Part shown: positions 1-12,384 of the stretch, piece by piece | Layout: every line of letters begins with the position of its first letter | How positions within the stretch are numbered: the stretch's first letter is position 1 | DNA from: Henckelia pumila | Taxonomy: Eukaryota > Streptophyta > Magnoliopsida > Lamiales > Gesneriaceae | DNA: 64,000 bases | Direction of reading: 5' to 3' | Assembly (NCBI RefSeq): GCF_033568475.1 | Contig: NC_133123.1 | Span: 159,479,753-159,543,752, forward strand | The notes under the pieces: generated by a model | Seen by the model: the letters and a program-made list of their open reading frames with translations, nothing else | What the model was told of the DNA's origin: nothing | Databases searched by the model: none | Position numbers and translations under genes: made by a program

Positions 1-1430
1 TCGTATGGTATTTTATTTACTGCTTTAGTGTGGACGTTTTTTAACAACAATAGCGCCGTTTCAAGCGCGTAGCCCCTAAACGAAGGTGGGAGCTCAGTGA
101 AGCTCATCATGGATCGAACCATGTCCAACAAAGTTCGATTGCGACGCTCCGAAACACCATTAAGCTGAGGTGTCATAGGAGGAGTCCACTGTGAGAGAAT
201 CCCATTCTCTTTTAGATAGTCCAAAAACTCGGTACTTAAGTATTCTCCACCTCGATCCGATCGAAGTGCCTTAATACTTTTACCTAGTTTGTTTTCTACT
301 TCAGCCTTGAATTTTTTGAACCTTTCAAATGCTTCAGACTTATATTTCATTAAATATAAATACCCATACCTAGAATGATCATCAGTAAAGGTAATAAAGT
401 AGGTGTTGCCACATTTAGTACCAATCCTAAATGGACCGTAAACATCTGTATGGATCAAATCCAACAGATTTTGACTACGCTCAGGTTTCCCTTTGAAAGG
501 AGATTTAGTCATTTTTCCCTTTAGGCAGGACTCACAAGTAGGTAGAGAGTTAATATCAGACATATCAAACATGCCCTCTCCCACTAGCTTGTTCATCCTC
601 CTTGAGGAAATATGACCTAGCCTAGCATGCCAAAGGTTTGCCGGGTTTTGACTATCGTCCTTCCTTTTAATTGTTGTTACCGATTTATCAACATAATTAA
701 TTGGAACGTCTTTTAATTTTAGGCTATATAGATCATTTTCAAGTTGTCCATTTCCAATCAAACATTCATTCTTGTAAATATTGCAAATCCCATTTACAAA
801 ATTGCAAGAAAAACCATCTCTATCAAGCATAGAAATAGATATAATGTTTTTGATCAAATCCGGAACATATAAAACATCTCTGAAAAATAACTTAAAATTG
901 TTCTGTAAAACTAAATAAATGTCTCCTATAGCTTTGGCTTCGACTCTAGAACCATTCCCGAGCCTTAGCTGGGTCTCACCCATCCTTAGCTTACGACTTC
1001 TTTTCATTACCTGCAAATCATTGCAAATGTGAGATCCACATCCGGTATCCAATACCCAAGAAGAAGTATTAAGCAAAACATTTATTTCAATGTAAAACAT
1101 AACCTTTGCAGTTCGCAACTGTTCGAGGTATTCCTTGCAGTTACGTTTCCAATGACCGGGTTTCTTGCAGTAATGACAAACGTTTTCATCTTTTATCTCA
1201 ATTGAAGCCTTGACCTTTCCCTTCTTATTTGGTACAATATTCTTGGGCTGGGCAGAACGTTTCTTACCCTTTCCACTTGGTCCTTTCTTAGAGTTAGAAG
1301 AGGAGCCAACCAAGAGTACCGGTTTATCCTTCTTTAGTGTGGCTTCATAAGTCACAAGAATATTGATCATCTCTTCAAGGGTGGCCTCTATCTTGTTCAT
1401 ATTGAAGTTCATCACAAAACCGTCAAACGA
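1..1430 (-). CDS. Ty1/copia pol, partial (zinc knuckle, protease, integrase), runs off left edge
   Basis: Read on the minus strand from 1430 towards 1, this frame continues the gag frame after one in-frame TAG (1431-1433). In order it gives a basic Ser/Lys linker, a CCHC knuckle (CHYCKKPGHWKRNC), an aspartic protease core (LDTGCGSHIC), the GAG-pre-integrase motif (LWHARLGHIS), an integrase zinc site (CESCLKGK), and the integrase core with TDDHSRYGY and a downstream SDRGGEY. These are the copia-order protease and DDE integrase. RT and RNase H lie beyond the window edge. It is not tracked as a closed ORF because it has no end in the window. I see no stop by eye in the parts I translated. Confidence 0.85.
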
Positions 1431-1928
1431 CTAAGGAAGTGAAAGAAGCAACAAGTCCACGCTAAGTTCATGCTCCAAAGTCAAGTCGAGTGTTACCAAC
1501 TTTTCAATGAGCCCAATCATGCGCACCCCATGCTCACGGACCGAAGTCCCATCTCGCATGCGGCTCGTCTTGAGCTCTCTGACGGTGGAATACCTCTCTG
1601 ACCTTGACTGAGCTCCAAAGAGTTCCTTGAGGTTCTTGTGAATGTCAGCAGCATTCACGGCATCCTCGAATTTCCTTTGAAACTCATCAGACATCGAAGC
1701 CAGCATGTCGCATTTGGCCTTGATATCATGGTCCCACCATAAATCAAGTTTGGCCAACTCTTCCGGACTTGTATTAACCGGGGCTTCCTTCGGAGGCGGC
1801 TTTTCTAACACGTAGAAAGCTTTTTCCGAAGTAAGAATAATCTTTAACTTACGGAACCATTTCGTATAGTTTGCGCTAGTTAATTTATTTTGTTCGAGAA
1901 TTGAAAATAGTGGATTGCGTGGATTCAT
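1431..1928 (-). CDS. Ty1/copia gag (UBN2-type), N-terminal part
   Basis: A 165-residue reading frame starting MNPRNPLFSILEQNKL, the usual start of SIRE/Tork-like plant copia Gag, followed by the NYTKWFRKLKIIL and RYSTVRELKTSRM segments. Gag forms the virus-like particle. The frame ends at a TAG (1431-1433) after LLLLSLP. The same frame continues downstream as SFDGFVMNFN and into the zinc knuckle and protease, so the stop is a nonsense mutation in what was one gag-pol polyprotein. It belongs with the PBS at 3599 and the LTR at 3613-5494. Confidence 0.85.
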   Translation of the reverse strand: MNPRNPLFSILEQNKLTSANYTKWFRKLKIILTSEKAFYVLEKPPPKEAPVNTSPEELAKLDLWWDHDIKAKCDMLASMSDEFQRKFEDAVNAADIHKNLKELFGAQSRSERYSTVRELKTSRMRDGTSVREHGVRMIGLIEKLVTLDLTLEHELSVDLLLLSLP

Positions 1929-3598
1929 CGTAATATAATACTGAAAAGGAAACAGACAATAATCAGTAATTTGTTTAATTAATTTACTAAGACATAAAAT
2001 ATGGCGAATTTCATTTTATGAATTACACTCCCACTATTTTGACGATTTTACTACCCTCTAGTGAAAACGAGAAACATTTTCTTTAGTGGGAACATGGAGT
2101 CCAATTGACAAACTATGGTCCCGAATAATATCAGCCAACCATAATTTTCAAAAGGTAGAGCCCAATTGCTTCCAAAGCAACCTCCATGTTTTTACCTCAT
2201 GTCCAATAAGGGCCCAATAATATAACGTCGTTTATTGTGACATGTCAAGATGACCCATCAATATTAAGTTGTGATGGACGGTCGCCATGTGGATCCCCAA
2301 TAATATGAGCCAATCCCATGGGAGTTCCACCCAACTTACAACATGTGTCGATCCAATGTACAGCTTTCCGACGAACGGGCCCCCCCAATAATATGAGCCG
2401 GACCGTATCCGCGGGTAGCATCACATACATTGATCGTTGATGGAAGGTAGGAATATTTAAACAATATTTAAAATTCCCTTTTGTTTATCTTGATATCAAT
2501 TTTAAATCATATTTAAAATGAGGGATTTTATTTTAAAATTTGTCTCATCATGCAATTTATGTATGCTTGCGGGATTCATACAATTTATGTCTAAACATGC
2601 ATACATCAATAATATCATATATTATTAAAGGATGATCGATCCCATTAACTATTCGACCTGTGGTTGCCAATCACGAGTCTAAGTCCAATCCTAGGTGATA
2701 TGCAAGTATGCAATGCAATCCTATTACATTGTGCTTCCAATTTACATTTCTTCGGTCTTCATTGTCTGCTGGGCCCACCATTTCTTCAAATCTTTGTCTC
2801 CCACTAAGTCTAATAAATTTAAAATAAATTTCGATGACAAATATGGGATACATTTTTAGGGGTGGGAACGGGCCATAAGCCAGGCCCACTTTTATTACAT
2901 ATGACAATCATATTGGGCTATAAACCAAGCCCATTAATAAACACCAACAACAATAAGACAAATGTAAATCACCTAACATACACCTAAAACATTGGTCATG
3001 GCAATCGATCATCCTTTATCCATTAATTAATTCAATAATTAAATAATTGGATAAACATGCAATGGCATCATAATTTAAAAGATAAAATCATATTTTATCT
3101 TATCCATCCATAAGATCATATCTTATCATCAATTGTACCAAAATAATTAATTTTATAAAATTTAATTTAACGGATAAAATTTATGAATTTTCCAAAAATT
3201 CAAATTTATCCAAAAATCAATTTTAAAAATTTCGGACTCGAACAATTTGATCCGATGCCTCGTGATCTAATCAAAAACAATTTTCGATCGGATCAAACAC
3301 TCGAATTTCAAAAATTCAAAATTTTTAAAAAATTAAAATTTTAATTTTCCGGGTTGCCCGGGACAATCCCGGGCAGCCCGTGCCCCGACCGGGGCTCGGG
3401 CTGGGCAGCCCGTCGCTGCCCATTGGGCAGCGACGATCGCTGCCCTGGGCAGCGTCGTGCGCTGCCTTGGGCAGCGACAATCGCTGCCCGTGTTTCGCCC
3501 GTCAAAAATTTAATTTTAAAAAATTTGTTTTGTTTCAAAAACCGAGGCTTAAAAATTTTGTACAATCGATTAGTTTAATCGTTTGATTTGAGCAACCT
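1929..3598 (-). other. Long untranslated leader of the copia element (PBS to gag)
   Basis: About 1.67 kb of non-coding DNA separates the primer-binding site from gag. It carries four variants of CCAATAATATGAGCC (near 2134, 2213, 2294 and 2387) spaced about 80-90 bp, then AT-rich sequence, then a GC-rich block at 3350-3490 made of short self-complementary units of the type CGCTGCCC...GGGCAGCG. I see no credible gene. Short ORFs here are incidental. Confidence 0.6.
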
Positions 3599-3611
3599 GG
3601 CTTTGATACCA
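3599..3611 (-). other. Copia primer-binding site (tRNA-iMet)
   Basis: On the minus strand this reads TGGTATCAAAGCC, complementary to the 3' end of initiator tRNA-Met with one mismatch. It lies beside the inner end of the LTR that starts at 3613. Confidence 0.85.
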
Positions 3612-3612
3612 C

Positions 3613-5494
3613 TGGTGGAAAACGGTGTTCAGATCAATTAGAATTGATACCCGGTGCAGCGGAAGTTTAAAAATTTATTTTTATTAATATGGAACGATTC
3701 CATATCTGGGTATCAAAACTTTTACGATTAAATTCATACAAGTAAAACAAATAATCACAATTAATGTTTTACCTTAAATCTCGAAACGAGATTATGGACT
3801 CCAACAGAATTTAATCTGCTCTTCTTGTAAATCCCGGGAACCGATGGCGTCACGATCAATCACCGGAATAAGGTCCACAAACAGAAAACAGAAACCCTCT
3901 GATTGACTGAACTAGAAATCAATCAGAAGTTTTGCGTAGAGAATAAACAGATATGATCTGTTAATTCAGAATTGTAATTTTTCACAAAAATCACAATCCG
4001 AATTTTCTCAAAAGGAGCAAGGAATTTTCGAAAAATCCCTTAGAATTATTTATGCAGTGTTCGAAAATTATAAGACACAATGTGTGTGATTTTCGAACCC
4101 AACACCTCTATTTATAGATAATTTCTAGTTATAATTGTATCAGGACTCTAACTCCTTAAAGCCCACAATCCATAACTTAAGCCCAACAAGCCAAGCCCGT
4201 TGTTATAGAAATTAATATAAAATTCATCGTGACTCCGATTGATAAACTGATTTTACCAATGTGCACAGAAACCATTTCTGCATCTTTTAGAGTCAAGATA
4301 ATTTTTCTGAATCCGAATTCAGTGATTTCCAAAAATGCCCATCCCTATGTCATTTTAGAAAATCTCACTCCCTTTAGTTAAGAAGTCCAACTTCTCTTTC
4401 ATTAAATTTAACTCTTTAAATTTAACTATCTCTACGGGGTTTTAGTAATCCATTACTTGTGTAACCCTTAATGGTTCAGGAATACAGCTAGCCGTGGGCT
4501 CACAACTCCTTGTGACTCGGAACAACAATTTCTGACCTACCCATCGAATCATGGTAAGAGCGTCTAGCAACATCGCCCCATGATTCCCTAGGTATTACTG
4601 ATAGTGCCTGCAAGAACTAGTAGATTTTGGTTAGCGTACAGTACGGTCCCTTCATCCATATATCCCGATCGAATCAACAACCATTGGTATATCGAGAGTC
4701 GTTCGAGATTCGATAACTATGCATTACATCTTGAAGATCAAATAGTGACATCGCATGTGTTACTAGGATAACCAATTAAACTAAAACACATCATGTACTC
4801 TGGCCAGAGATTCGTCACACTTATATCTCCTCAGATCGCATAGGATATCCACACTCGCAAGTATGTGGTGAATCCTTGACAACAAAGCATCGACTCCTAT
4901 ATGTGTCGTAACTGTTCCCAATCCCGACACCTGATGACCCCAATAGAGTCGGTAAACGAGTCAAAGTAAAGTACTAGCATATAGAGTCTCAATGATGTTT
5001 CAAGTAATAAGGACTAATGGTGTACAACCAAAACCGCGGACTTTATCCACTCGATAAGTGATAATCACTTGGAATGTCCGAATAGGGTAGTTCGATCATT
5101 CATCATATGAATATCCATTTGCATGCTTTGAACATCTCTATGTTCCATACCAATGAAACATGGTACTCGGCATCGCAAATGCTAGTCTCAATCTCGAGCG
5201 ATCCTTATCCTTATTTGCGGACGGCTCAATTGACTAGGAACAGTTTAGAATATACAGTGACTATAAGATGTGTTTCATGATAGCCATCCCCATGTGCTAC
5301 CACATCTTACATACACTATAGTATATTCAAGGTCTTTATCAAAACAACAATAGTATATCATAATATAACAATATGAAGAAAGATAAAGTCAATACCATTA
5401 TAAAAGTGTAAATTATATTAGACAAAAGATTGTTTTACATAGAGTCATAAAAGCCCTTAGCCACAAGTTGGATAACCGGGCACCCACTCTTTCA
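3613..5494 (-). repeat. 5' LTR of the left-edge copia element (1.88 kb)
   Basis: On the minus strand the LTR begins TGAAAGAGTGGGTGCCCGG (outer end at 5494) and ends ...CCACCA next to the PBS, giving canonical TG...CA ends. The partner LTR lies outside the window, so the length rests on the two termini only. The 5 bp outside it are GACTA (5495-5499), the expected target duplication, which can be checked at the far end. The block has no coding content. Confidence 0.75.
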
Positions 5495-5750
5495 GACTAT
5501 CCCTCGCACTAGAGCTACTACCTAGATTAGTTCTTTTTATTCAGCATTGTTTTGATTTTTATTCAGCATGATTTTGATATCTTGGTAATTTTGAGACTTA
5601 GCTTGTTTTGTTCACCTTCATGATATTTTGGGAATCAATAAAATAACTTTTATTCCTTTGGAGTATTTATTGATTCATTTATTCCGCTATTTCCTTTCTT
5701 CTTTAAGTATCGTGTTTCGACAAACTCTTAGAACTCCTTTACTGTAGGAA

Positions 5751-6932
5751 ATGGCCGGGGAACCCCCAAGAACACGCAACAACAATCATGGGGATAATGC
5801 GAATCCACCTCCAGGAATCAGTCTTAGCAGAGAAGACCTTGCGGCTATCGCAACAATAGTGGCGACGACCCTCCAAGGGATGGGAAATACAAATGGCAAC
5901 GGCAAAGGAAATTGCAATCCGCCACCTCCTCCACCTGGTCAAAATGGAGTCAAATTCCATTATGAATCGCTCCGTAAGAACCGAATTGAAATGTTTAAGG
6001 GAGATGCTGACCCAGGACGAAATTGGATCAAGAAGATGGAGGACCAACTACGTTTACTTGAAGTCCCTGAAGCACTTAAAGTAGAGGTGTCGATACCTTT
6101 CCTCGAAGACAAAGCACGTAAGTGGTGGGAAGCTGTCTCACCAGCCATGTTAGCGGCGGGACCAATCACATGGCAACAGTTTCGTACTACGTTTTTGAAG
6201 CAGTACTTTCCAGCGGAGGTTCGAATACAGAAATTGAGCGAATTTGAAAATCTCATGCAATCTTCAGATATGACAGTGGTGGAGTACACCTCCAAGTTCA
6301 ATGAGCTCGGGTCTTACGCCCCAACTATTATGGGAGATGATGAGCTAAAGTTGCACCGGTTCAAGAAGGGGTTGAGCAGCAGAATCCAGTCTGCATTAGC
6401 GGTTTATCAACCTGCCAACTTTGCAGACTTTATGGGAGCAGCCATCCGAGCTGAATCGGATATCAAGCGTCGAGAAAATCAATTCAACAACAAACGACCT
6501 CTCTCTGGCCAATCTTCTTCGAACGGGCATGTGTCCAAGCGTCCAAACCATTCTGGTTAATTATCCAAGGACACCCTTTCTGCTCCAAATCATCCACACA
6601 TCAAGCTATGCCCCACCTGCCACCTCCGACATGAAGGGGAATGTCGTCGGAACAATGGCGCTTGTTTCAACTGTGGAAAAATGGGACACCGAATTGCTCA
6701 ATGTCCCGAACCCATGAAGTCAAAGACAGGACCAAATGCTAGTACTACTACTCAAGGCCAACCAAAGGAAAATAAACTCAGTGCTCGTGTCTATGCCATT
6801 ACTCAAGAAGAAGCAGGCGGTGCGAACAAAGTCTTGGCAGGTACCATTCTAATCAACAATGTGTCTACAAATGTTTCATTTGATTTTGGTGCCACACATT
6901 TGTTTACATCTAAGAGGTTCGTAAGAAGTTAG
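5751..6932 (+). pseudogene. Gypsy gag and protease start, broken
   Basis: The first 269 residues (5751-6560) are a Retrotrans_gag domain (KARKWWEAVS, TFLKQYFP, MTVVEYTSKFNEL). An in-frame TAA at 6558-6560 stops it. The same frame then continues through a CCHC knuckle (CFNCGKMGHRIAQC, about 6669-6710) to the protease start, read as FDFGATHLF where the family has D-S-G-A-T-H-S-F. A one-base shift after KRFV (near 6925) leads to TAG. Downstream bases in another frame still read KLGLIPEELTEL. Sequence then jumps to the PPT, so at least RT and integrase were deleted. Confidence 0.8.
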
Positions 6933-7033
6933 GGCTTATTCCTGAAGAACTGACGGAACTATGTAGATTAGCAAACCCTAATAGCAAGTTAACTCAAGTT
7001 TCGAGGACGAAACTTCTCATAAGGAGGGAGGGA

Positions 7034-8517
7034 TGTGAAAACCCAGAACTTGGCCTCCAAGTTTTTCTATTTAGGAATGATCTTCCAAACTTGGAAGAGG
7101 TAATCTTTCCTTTTCTTCGAGATTGAGTTTTTTTATACAAATCATTATATTTTCAGCAATTAAATAAAGTTAGTGTATTGTCAGATTTTCTTCCTCAATT
7201 TTCAAAATCAAGGCTGATTTAATTCTTTTAATTAGTGCAACAAATCATCCCATGTCAGCCGCAAATCTTGTCCAACCTCGCCTATATAAATGCATAAGAC
7301 CTCTCCAAAAATCCTATTACAATTCCTCTCTTAGTTCGAACGCCAAGACTCTAAATTTTGCTTAGAAATTTACCCACTTTTCACTCCTTATTTTCGAGAA
7401 AAACAAAGCGGGGCTAGCAATAGGGATTCAAAGGCTGCCAAATTTTTCCTCCCTAGTTTCGACAAGCAGGCCATCATTAGGATCTAAATTTTGTCCACTT
7501 TCTCTTGATTTCTCTTGATATCCACGTGGAGAAATATAAGGAATTAGGAAACAGAAAGTGCAAAGTTGGCTAAGTAGACACCAATTTCGAGAAAGGGCAA
7601 GGCTGACTTTCGAAAGTTTTTTTTGAATTTTGCTCTCGTAATTTTCAAGGTTGCAGTACCAATTCAAGTATTTAATTCACACGCAAACATCTACGGTAAG
7701 TGGGCTTTTGTATGTATATTTATTGACGTGATTTTAAAAATATTTATTGATGAGTCATGGTATTTTGGTTTCCAAAATTCGTTCGAGCATGTGTCTTTTA
7801 TTCGTGTCATGTTGGTTCATGTTTTGTCATGCATGTTGTCAAACACTGTTATGATTCGAATGGATATGGTAATGCTATGACCCTTATACGGTGGGATTGT
7901 AACCGTTGTATGGCCTCACTCCATAGAGGATTAACATATTGGACATGGTCTCGCTCCTTAGAGGATTAACATATAGGAGACATTAAATCATGGAAAGGAG
8001 GTGAATTTCAGTGCTTATGTTCATGTGTTGAAAGCTTATGTATCATGATGATGTTATGGCCGATGTCCTAAGTATTGAGTTATGTTTATGTTTATGTTCA
8101 TGATGTGTTGTGTTCCTATGATTATGCATATATTTGTTACATGTATCGAACGGCCCCCACTTGCTGAGTGTTTCCCAAATCACTCACCCCTTACTTTTCC
8201 CTCCCAGATGATGAAGATGATGATGTAGAAGTTCGTGAACAAGATATGTTTTGGGGATGGTGATAGATGATCAATAAGACTAAATTTCGTTATTTTTATT
8301 ATTGGGATTTTTGCATTAATATTTTGTTATTAAGTTTTTAGACGCTTCCGCAGTTGTTTTGTTATTTTGGATTTATCGAGTTGTAAAGACGATGTTTTGG
8401 AATTTATTTATGATAATAGACTGGTTTGGTTTATACTGTACTACGAGGCTGGTTGTTTTATAATTTGTGTGAATTTGAAACAACGCCGGTGGCATGTCTC
8501 GGTCTCGGGGCGTGACA
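7034..8517 (+). repeat. Gypsy 3' LTR (1.48 kb)
   Basis: It starts TGTGAAAACCCAG immediately after a purine tract (AAGGAGGGAGGGA, 7021-7033) and ends GGGGCGTGACA at 8517. Plant NLR sequence resumes at 8518. The ORFs inside are incidental. Confidence 0.75.
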
Positions 8518-8689
8518 GATGATGCTACAGCTTAGTGGAGATACCGTCCGGGTTGGGAGAAAGCATGACACTTACCAGAATTGGGTTGGATGAGTGTGAG
8601 GATTCTGTGTGGGTTTCAGCAAGCGAAATACGGAAGACGCAACTTAGCTATGGAAACGATGATTTTCAAGTTACTAATTTGCCTTCTGA

Positions 8690-9092
8690 CAAGAGGTATT
8701 TTATAGGGCTTGTGGATAGGCTTGTTAAAAAAAAGAGCTTATAAGTTGTTGGGATTTTATTTTATTTTTTTTTAAAAAAAGTGTTTTTTAAAATTCATTT
8801 TTAATAATTAAAAAAATGTTCATATATTTGATATTATAATATCTTTTTATTGTCAAAATTAATAGTTAATTTGTGGAGGATATGATGAGGATTTACGAAA
8901 ATATTAGAGGATATTTTAGAAAGATAAAATGTTAAAATAATAATTTTTTTCAAAAAAATAAGGACACACTTATAAGCCGTCGAACAACTTATTTTGATAG
9001 TTTATAAGCTGTTTGGAAAATTTTTTACCAAACAAAATTTAAGAACTAATAAGCTCCAAAACTAAGTTCAGTCAAACATCTTCTTAACCGTT
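8690..9092. mobile_element. AT-rich MITE-like insertion in the NLR0 relic
   Basis: About 400 bp absent from the homologous place in NLR2. It contains GCTTATAAG-type motifs near both ends and long A/T runs, and it has no coding capacity. Terminal repeats and target duplication could not be fixed by eye, so the class is uncertain. Confidence 0.4.
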
Positions 9093-9125
9093 TGTTTTTC
9101 CAAGCTTTCAGGTATAGATGACCCT

Positions 9126-9385
9126 ATCGAAGCAATTAATCGGGGAAATGTTTTTTTTTTCCTCTAATAAGTTGTCCATTTTTTTTTTGTACATTAACTT
9201 TTCAAATTTTGGTTTTGATACATAACTTTTAAATTTCATTGATTTTGGTTTAGTTGCTGACGTGGCGCTAGATACGTCAGCATTTTTAGGTGCCACATCA
9301 GTAATTGGACCAAAATACCCAAAAACTAAACGTTGGGGTACCAATACAAAAATATAAGTTAATGGACAATTTTTTTTTTCCAACT
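9126..9385. mobile_element. Fold-back MITE-like insertion in the NLR0 relic
   Basis: About 260 bp inserted in the NLR0 intron relative to NLR2. The ends are inverted (TTGTCCATTTTTT near 9171; AATGGACAATTTTTT near 9361), and the centre carries two TGACGTGGC/CACGTCAG-like inverted blocks. No coding capacity. Confidence 0.5.
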
Positions 9386-9640
9386 AATTTATAACTTTAA
9401 TGTGTCCTACATGAAATAATATCGTTTTCTGCTTTCGACAAATTTATTCTATTCCCGTGCCTGCTCGTAGGATCATGAAAGACGCATCAGATTAAAAAGG
9501 AAAATATGTCTTGGAATAAAAGACATAATTTCTACTTAATAATTTTCCTTCCATGAATTAATTTTTAATAATAAGTTTTGTCTTTCTTTGACTTAGTTTT
9601 TATACTTTGATTATATACATTGACATCTATATATATTATA

Positions 9641-10733
9641 TAGGCATGCTTAATGGTCCGGTTCGGCCCGAAACCGAATCAAACCCGACCAAATAAACCC
9701 GGAACCGGATCCGGTATGGAGGAACCGGACCCGGAACCGGGACCAATCCATTACTTAATGGATTGAACCGGTTCATATTCGTCCGGTTCCGGTTTCGGTT
9801 CCTGAACCGAATCCGGAAAAAACCGAATCCGACCCGGATCCGGAACCGGTCAAAAATTTTTTTTAAAAAAAAAAGAAAATTGCCAACTGGCTACAAATTG
9901 TAGCCGTTGGCAATTGTACCATCATGGTTTAATTGCACTTTGGGGGGCCAATTAAAAAAAATATATTTTTAAACCCTAAAATTAACTATAAATAGTAGAT
10001 AGTTTTTATCATTTTGACACAACAATTTGCTCTCAATTCTCTACTCTACTTGCTCTATAATTATATCTCAAATATATACTTATTTAAATTATTATAAAGA
10101 TATATACTTATTTAAATTATAATTTTTTTATAATTATATCTTAAATATATATTTATTTAAATTCTACTTTCTCTACAATTAATGACATCATCTTCAAACC
10201 GTGGTGGTGATCGTGGCGGTAAACGTGTCTTCGATTTTGGTCATGGCGTAAACCGATGATTTTGAAGAAGTGAGAACATAGATTTTCACGCCATGGCGTG
10301 ACTTTTCTTACGCCTAGGCGCGAGTCGTTGATTCAAAAAAGGGAAATTTTGGTCGATTAAGTGGGAAGAAAAGTTGAAATTCATGAACTCTTGGAGATAT
10401 ATAAGATATATAAGGATCGATTTTTAGGTTAGTAGGGGACTTTTGGCATATTGCTTGGCATCTGCAACATCACAAACAAGAGAGACGAAGCTGAAAGCGG
10501 GGGAGACGATTTAGAAACAAATATATATATTTTTTTTACAAAAATACAAACCGGACGGAACAGGTCCAGAACCGGCTGGAACCGGACAGGAACCGGCCTG
10601 GAACCCATAAAAATGGGTTCCGGTTCGAATTGGTTCCAAGCTAATCGGAACCGGACCGATTCATGACCGGTTCCGACCAGTTCCGGGACTGGACAGACCG
10701 GAACCGGACCGCCGGGACCGTTAAGAATGCCTA
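9641..10733 (+). mobile_element. Non-autonomous hAT-like element with CCGGTTC subterminal repeats
   Basis: Terminal inverted repeats read TAGGCATGCTTAATGGTCC on the left and, inverted, TAGGCATTCTTAACGGTCC on the right. Both subterminal regions are packed with CCGGAACCGG/CCGGTTC motifs, a hallmark of plant hAT elements. The interior has a TATAAATAG box (about 9988) and a 25-codon ORF (10182-10259, starting MTSSSNRGGDRGG) that could be the residual N-terminus of a transposase. An 8-bp target duplication was not convincing in the flanking AT-rich DNA. Confidence 0.65.
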
Positions 10734-11329
10734 TCTATATATATCATTTATTTTTACTAACACCCAATTAGTAATTTTCATTTCGTCAGGGTTCGATAAA
10801 AAAACATGATCGTTCTTATTTGGTGATAGAAGGGTCGTCTGACTCGAGCCCATTTTTTTTCTGGACCTATAATTTTAAATATATATTATATAAAAGTGTA
10901 TATGTATCCGATATAAAATTATTATTTTTGGGGTTTTTTCATTCATAAATCATAACACACAAAATTATTTTTTCTTGGCCTAATACCTAGTATAAACTTT
11001 TTTTATTATTTATGAGTCTATTGATAAATATATTTATGAAGTTTATTATTTCAAGGTCTCTTGATAATTTTTTTCCAATATAAATTTTTTTTTTTGCCCA
11101 ATATAAACAAAAAAAACCTTTTTTATTCACTAAATTTATTGAATAGTAGTGTAATTGAACAAATACAAATACATATTGTCTAACACATAGAGATTATTCT
11201 GATATTAAAGAGAACGATATATTTTTGAAGTTGACATTCTTGAAGTCCTAATTATCAAGAGAAACAAAATCAACAATTGATGTAGTGAATTACTTGAAAA
11301 AAATTAGATGGATATTTTTTAAATTCTCA

Positions 11330-11450
11330 CATGGCTTATAAAATCTTGTTGACTATACTTGTTAGAGTAGCAAGTGCAAAACAAAGTTTCTCAAATTTAA
11401 AGCTCATCAAAAAAAAATTTCAATAAACCATGCCATAAGAAATGATTTAA
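11330..11450 (+). pseudogene. hAT transposase C-terminal scrap
   Basis: In the frame starting at 11333 the sequence reads AYKILLTILVRVASAKQSFS then NLKLIKKKF. This resembles the conserved VASAERSFSKLKLIK block of the hAT dimerisation domain (ZMYM1/TTF-type transposases). Stops follow at once (TAA after KFQ). It is a short decayed remnant with no visible ends. Confidence 0.5.
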
Positions 11451-12384
11451 TGAATTGGTTATGTTATTATATAGTTGAGAAAAAAGATTACTAAACAATC
11501 TGATTAATATTGTTATCTCTAAACTGTCAGACAAGTTGTTATATATAGTGATCATTTTGTACATGTTTGATCTTATTACGCAATTAAAATAGAAATATTT
11601 TGACTATTGCGCATTTTAAATCGAAAATTTGTTATTAGTCTAAAAAAATATGAACACACATTCTGATTTAGGGGCCTCTTTTTAAAATTAGACTCAGACC
11701 CAAAAATTATTAAAATCGACCCTGATAAAAAGGAAAGAAATCAACAGGTTGCAAGTTGAAGAATGAAGCGTGAAGTATAAGAAGAAAAATATGTGTACAT
11801 GTGAAGGATGGAGAACAAGAGAGAATACATCATACATACAAAAAGACTCGGTGCAGCATTGATCAAGTGGTGGTGATTCACAGTGATTGAGAAACAAAGG
11901 AACACTACTTCATGTCAACTACTTCCAGAGGATCATTCTGGTTTTACTTGTTACTCTCTTACTTTACATCTTTGATTTTCCTATACTAATCTAATAGTAT
12001 TTCGGGTGTAGTTGTTATATCTCAACATATAGAGATCGATATTTGTTTATTTATTTTACACTATTTAGTTTTCGTATTCGATCTTGAATTGATTTTAGAG
12101 TGTTGCTAGTTTTTCTCATTGTGTTAAAGATATCTAACTTTGATAGATTTGATATGATTATTTTGTAATTAAATATTATCTTATCCTAGCAATAACTTTT
12201 GTCATAAGGGAACTTGTGCACAATATATAATTTTTTATTGCCTTATTTTAATTCCACTGCATATTTATTCGTAATTATTCATCTTAACATTTTGATAATT
12301 AAACTTACATGGTTCTTAAGACAGCCACTAAAAATTATTGTACCGAACTATTTTATTCGATGCTAGTAAATACCAGGGGTTTCC
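11451..12384. other. AT-rich intergenic spacer
   Basis: I see nothing assignable here. The only ORF of note (antisense, 11694-11897) lacks homology that I recognise. The stretch leads into the duplicated NLR upstream region at 12385. Confidence 0.5.

Larger units (their letters stand above)
5500..8517 (+). mobile_element. Ty3/gypsy element, internally deleted (gag, part of PR, 3' LTR)
   Basis: The element has a leader, gag, a zinc knuckle and the start of protease. It then jumps directly to the polypurine tract and 3' LTR, so RT, RNase H and integrase are missing. Its 5' LTR is not visible. The copia at 1-5494 ends in its leader, which suggests the copia inserted into it and the 5' LTR lies left of the window. 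The right end abuts an NLR 3' fragment at 8518, so this gypsy had inserted into an NLR. Confidence 0.75.
8518..9495 (+). pseudogene. 3' relic of an R1-like NLR (NLR0)
   Basis: 8518-8690 matches the last LRR and tail of NLR2 (VEIPSGLGESMTLT, IGLDECEDSVW, QLSYGNDDFQVTN), and 9093-9115 matches its splice-donor region (TTTCCAAGCTTTCAG|GT). 9390-9495 matches its intron and small second exon, reading IMKDASD then TAA at 9493-9495. Two AT-rich insertions interrupt it (about 8690-9092 and 9126-9385). Everything 5' of the last LRR is replaced by the gypsy LTR. It cannot encode a receptor. Confidence 0.85.

Noticed and set aside
3341..3586. Small ORFs in the GC-rich copia leader on both strands
   Set aside because: They exist only because the hairpin repeats lack stops and overlap each other. 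There is no homology.
7428..7969. ORFs in the gypsy 3' LTR
   Set aside because: Non-coding LTR; the frames are short, mutually overlapping and lack motifs.
10451..10666. Repeat-rich ORF with Arg/Thr/Gly
   Set aside because: It is the translated CCGGAACCGG subterminal repeat of the hAT element.
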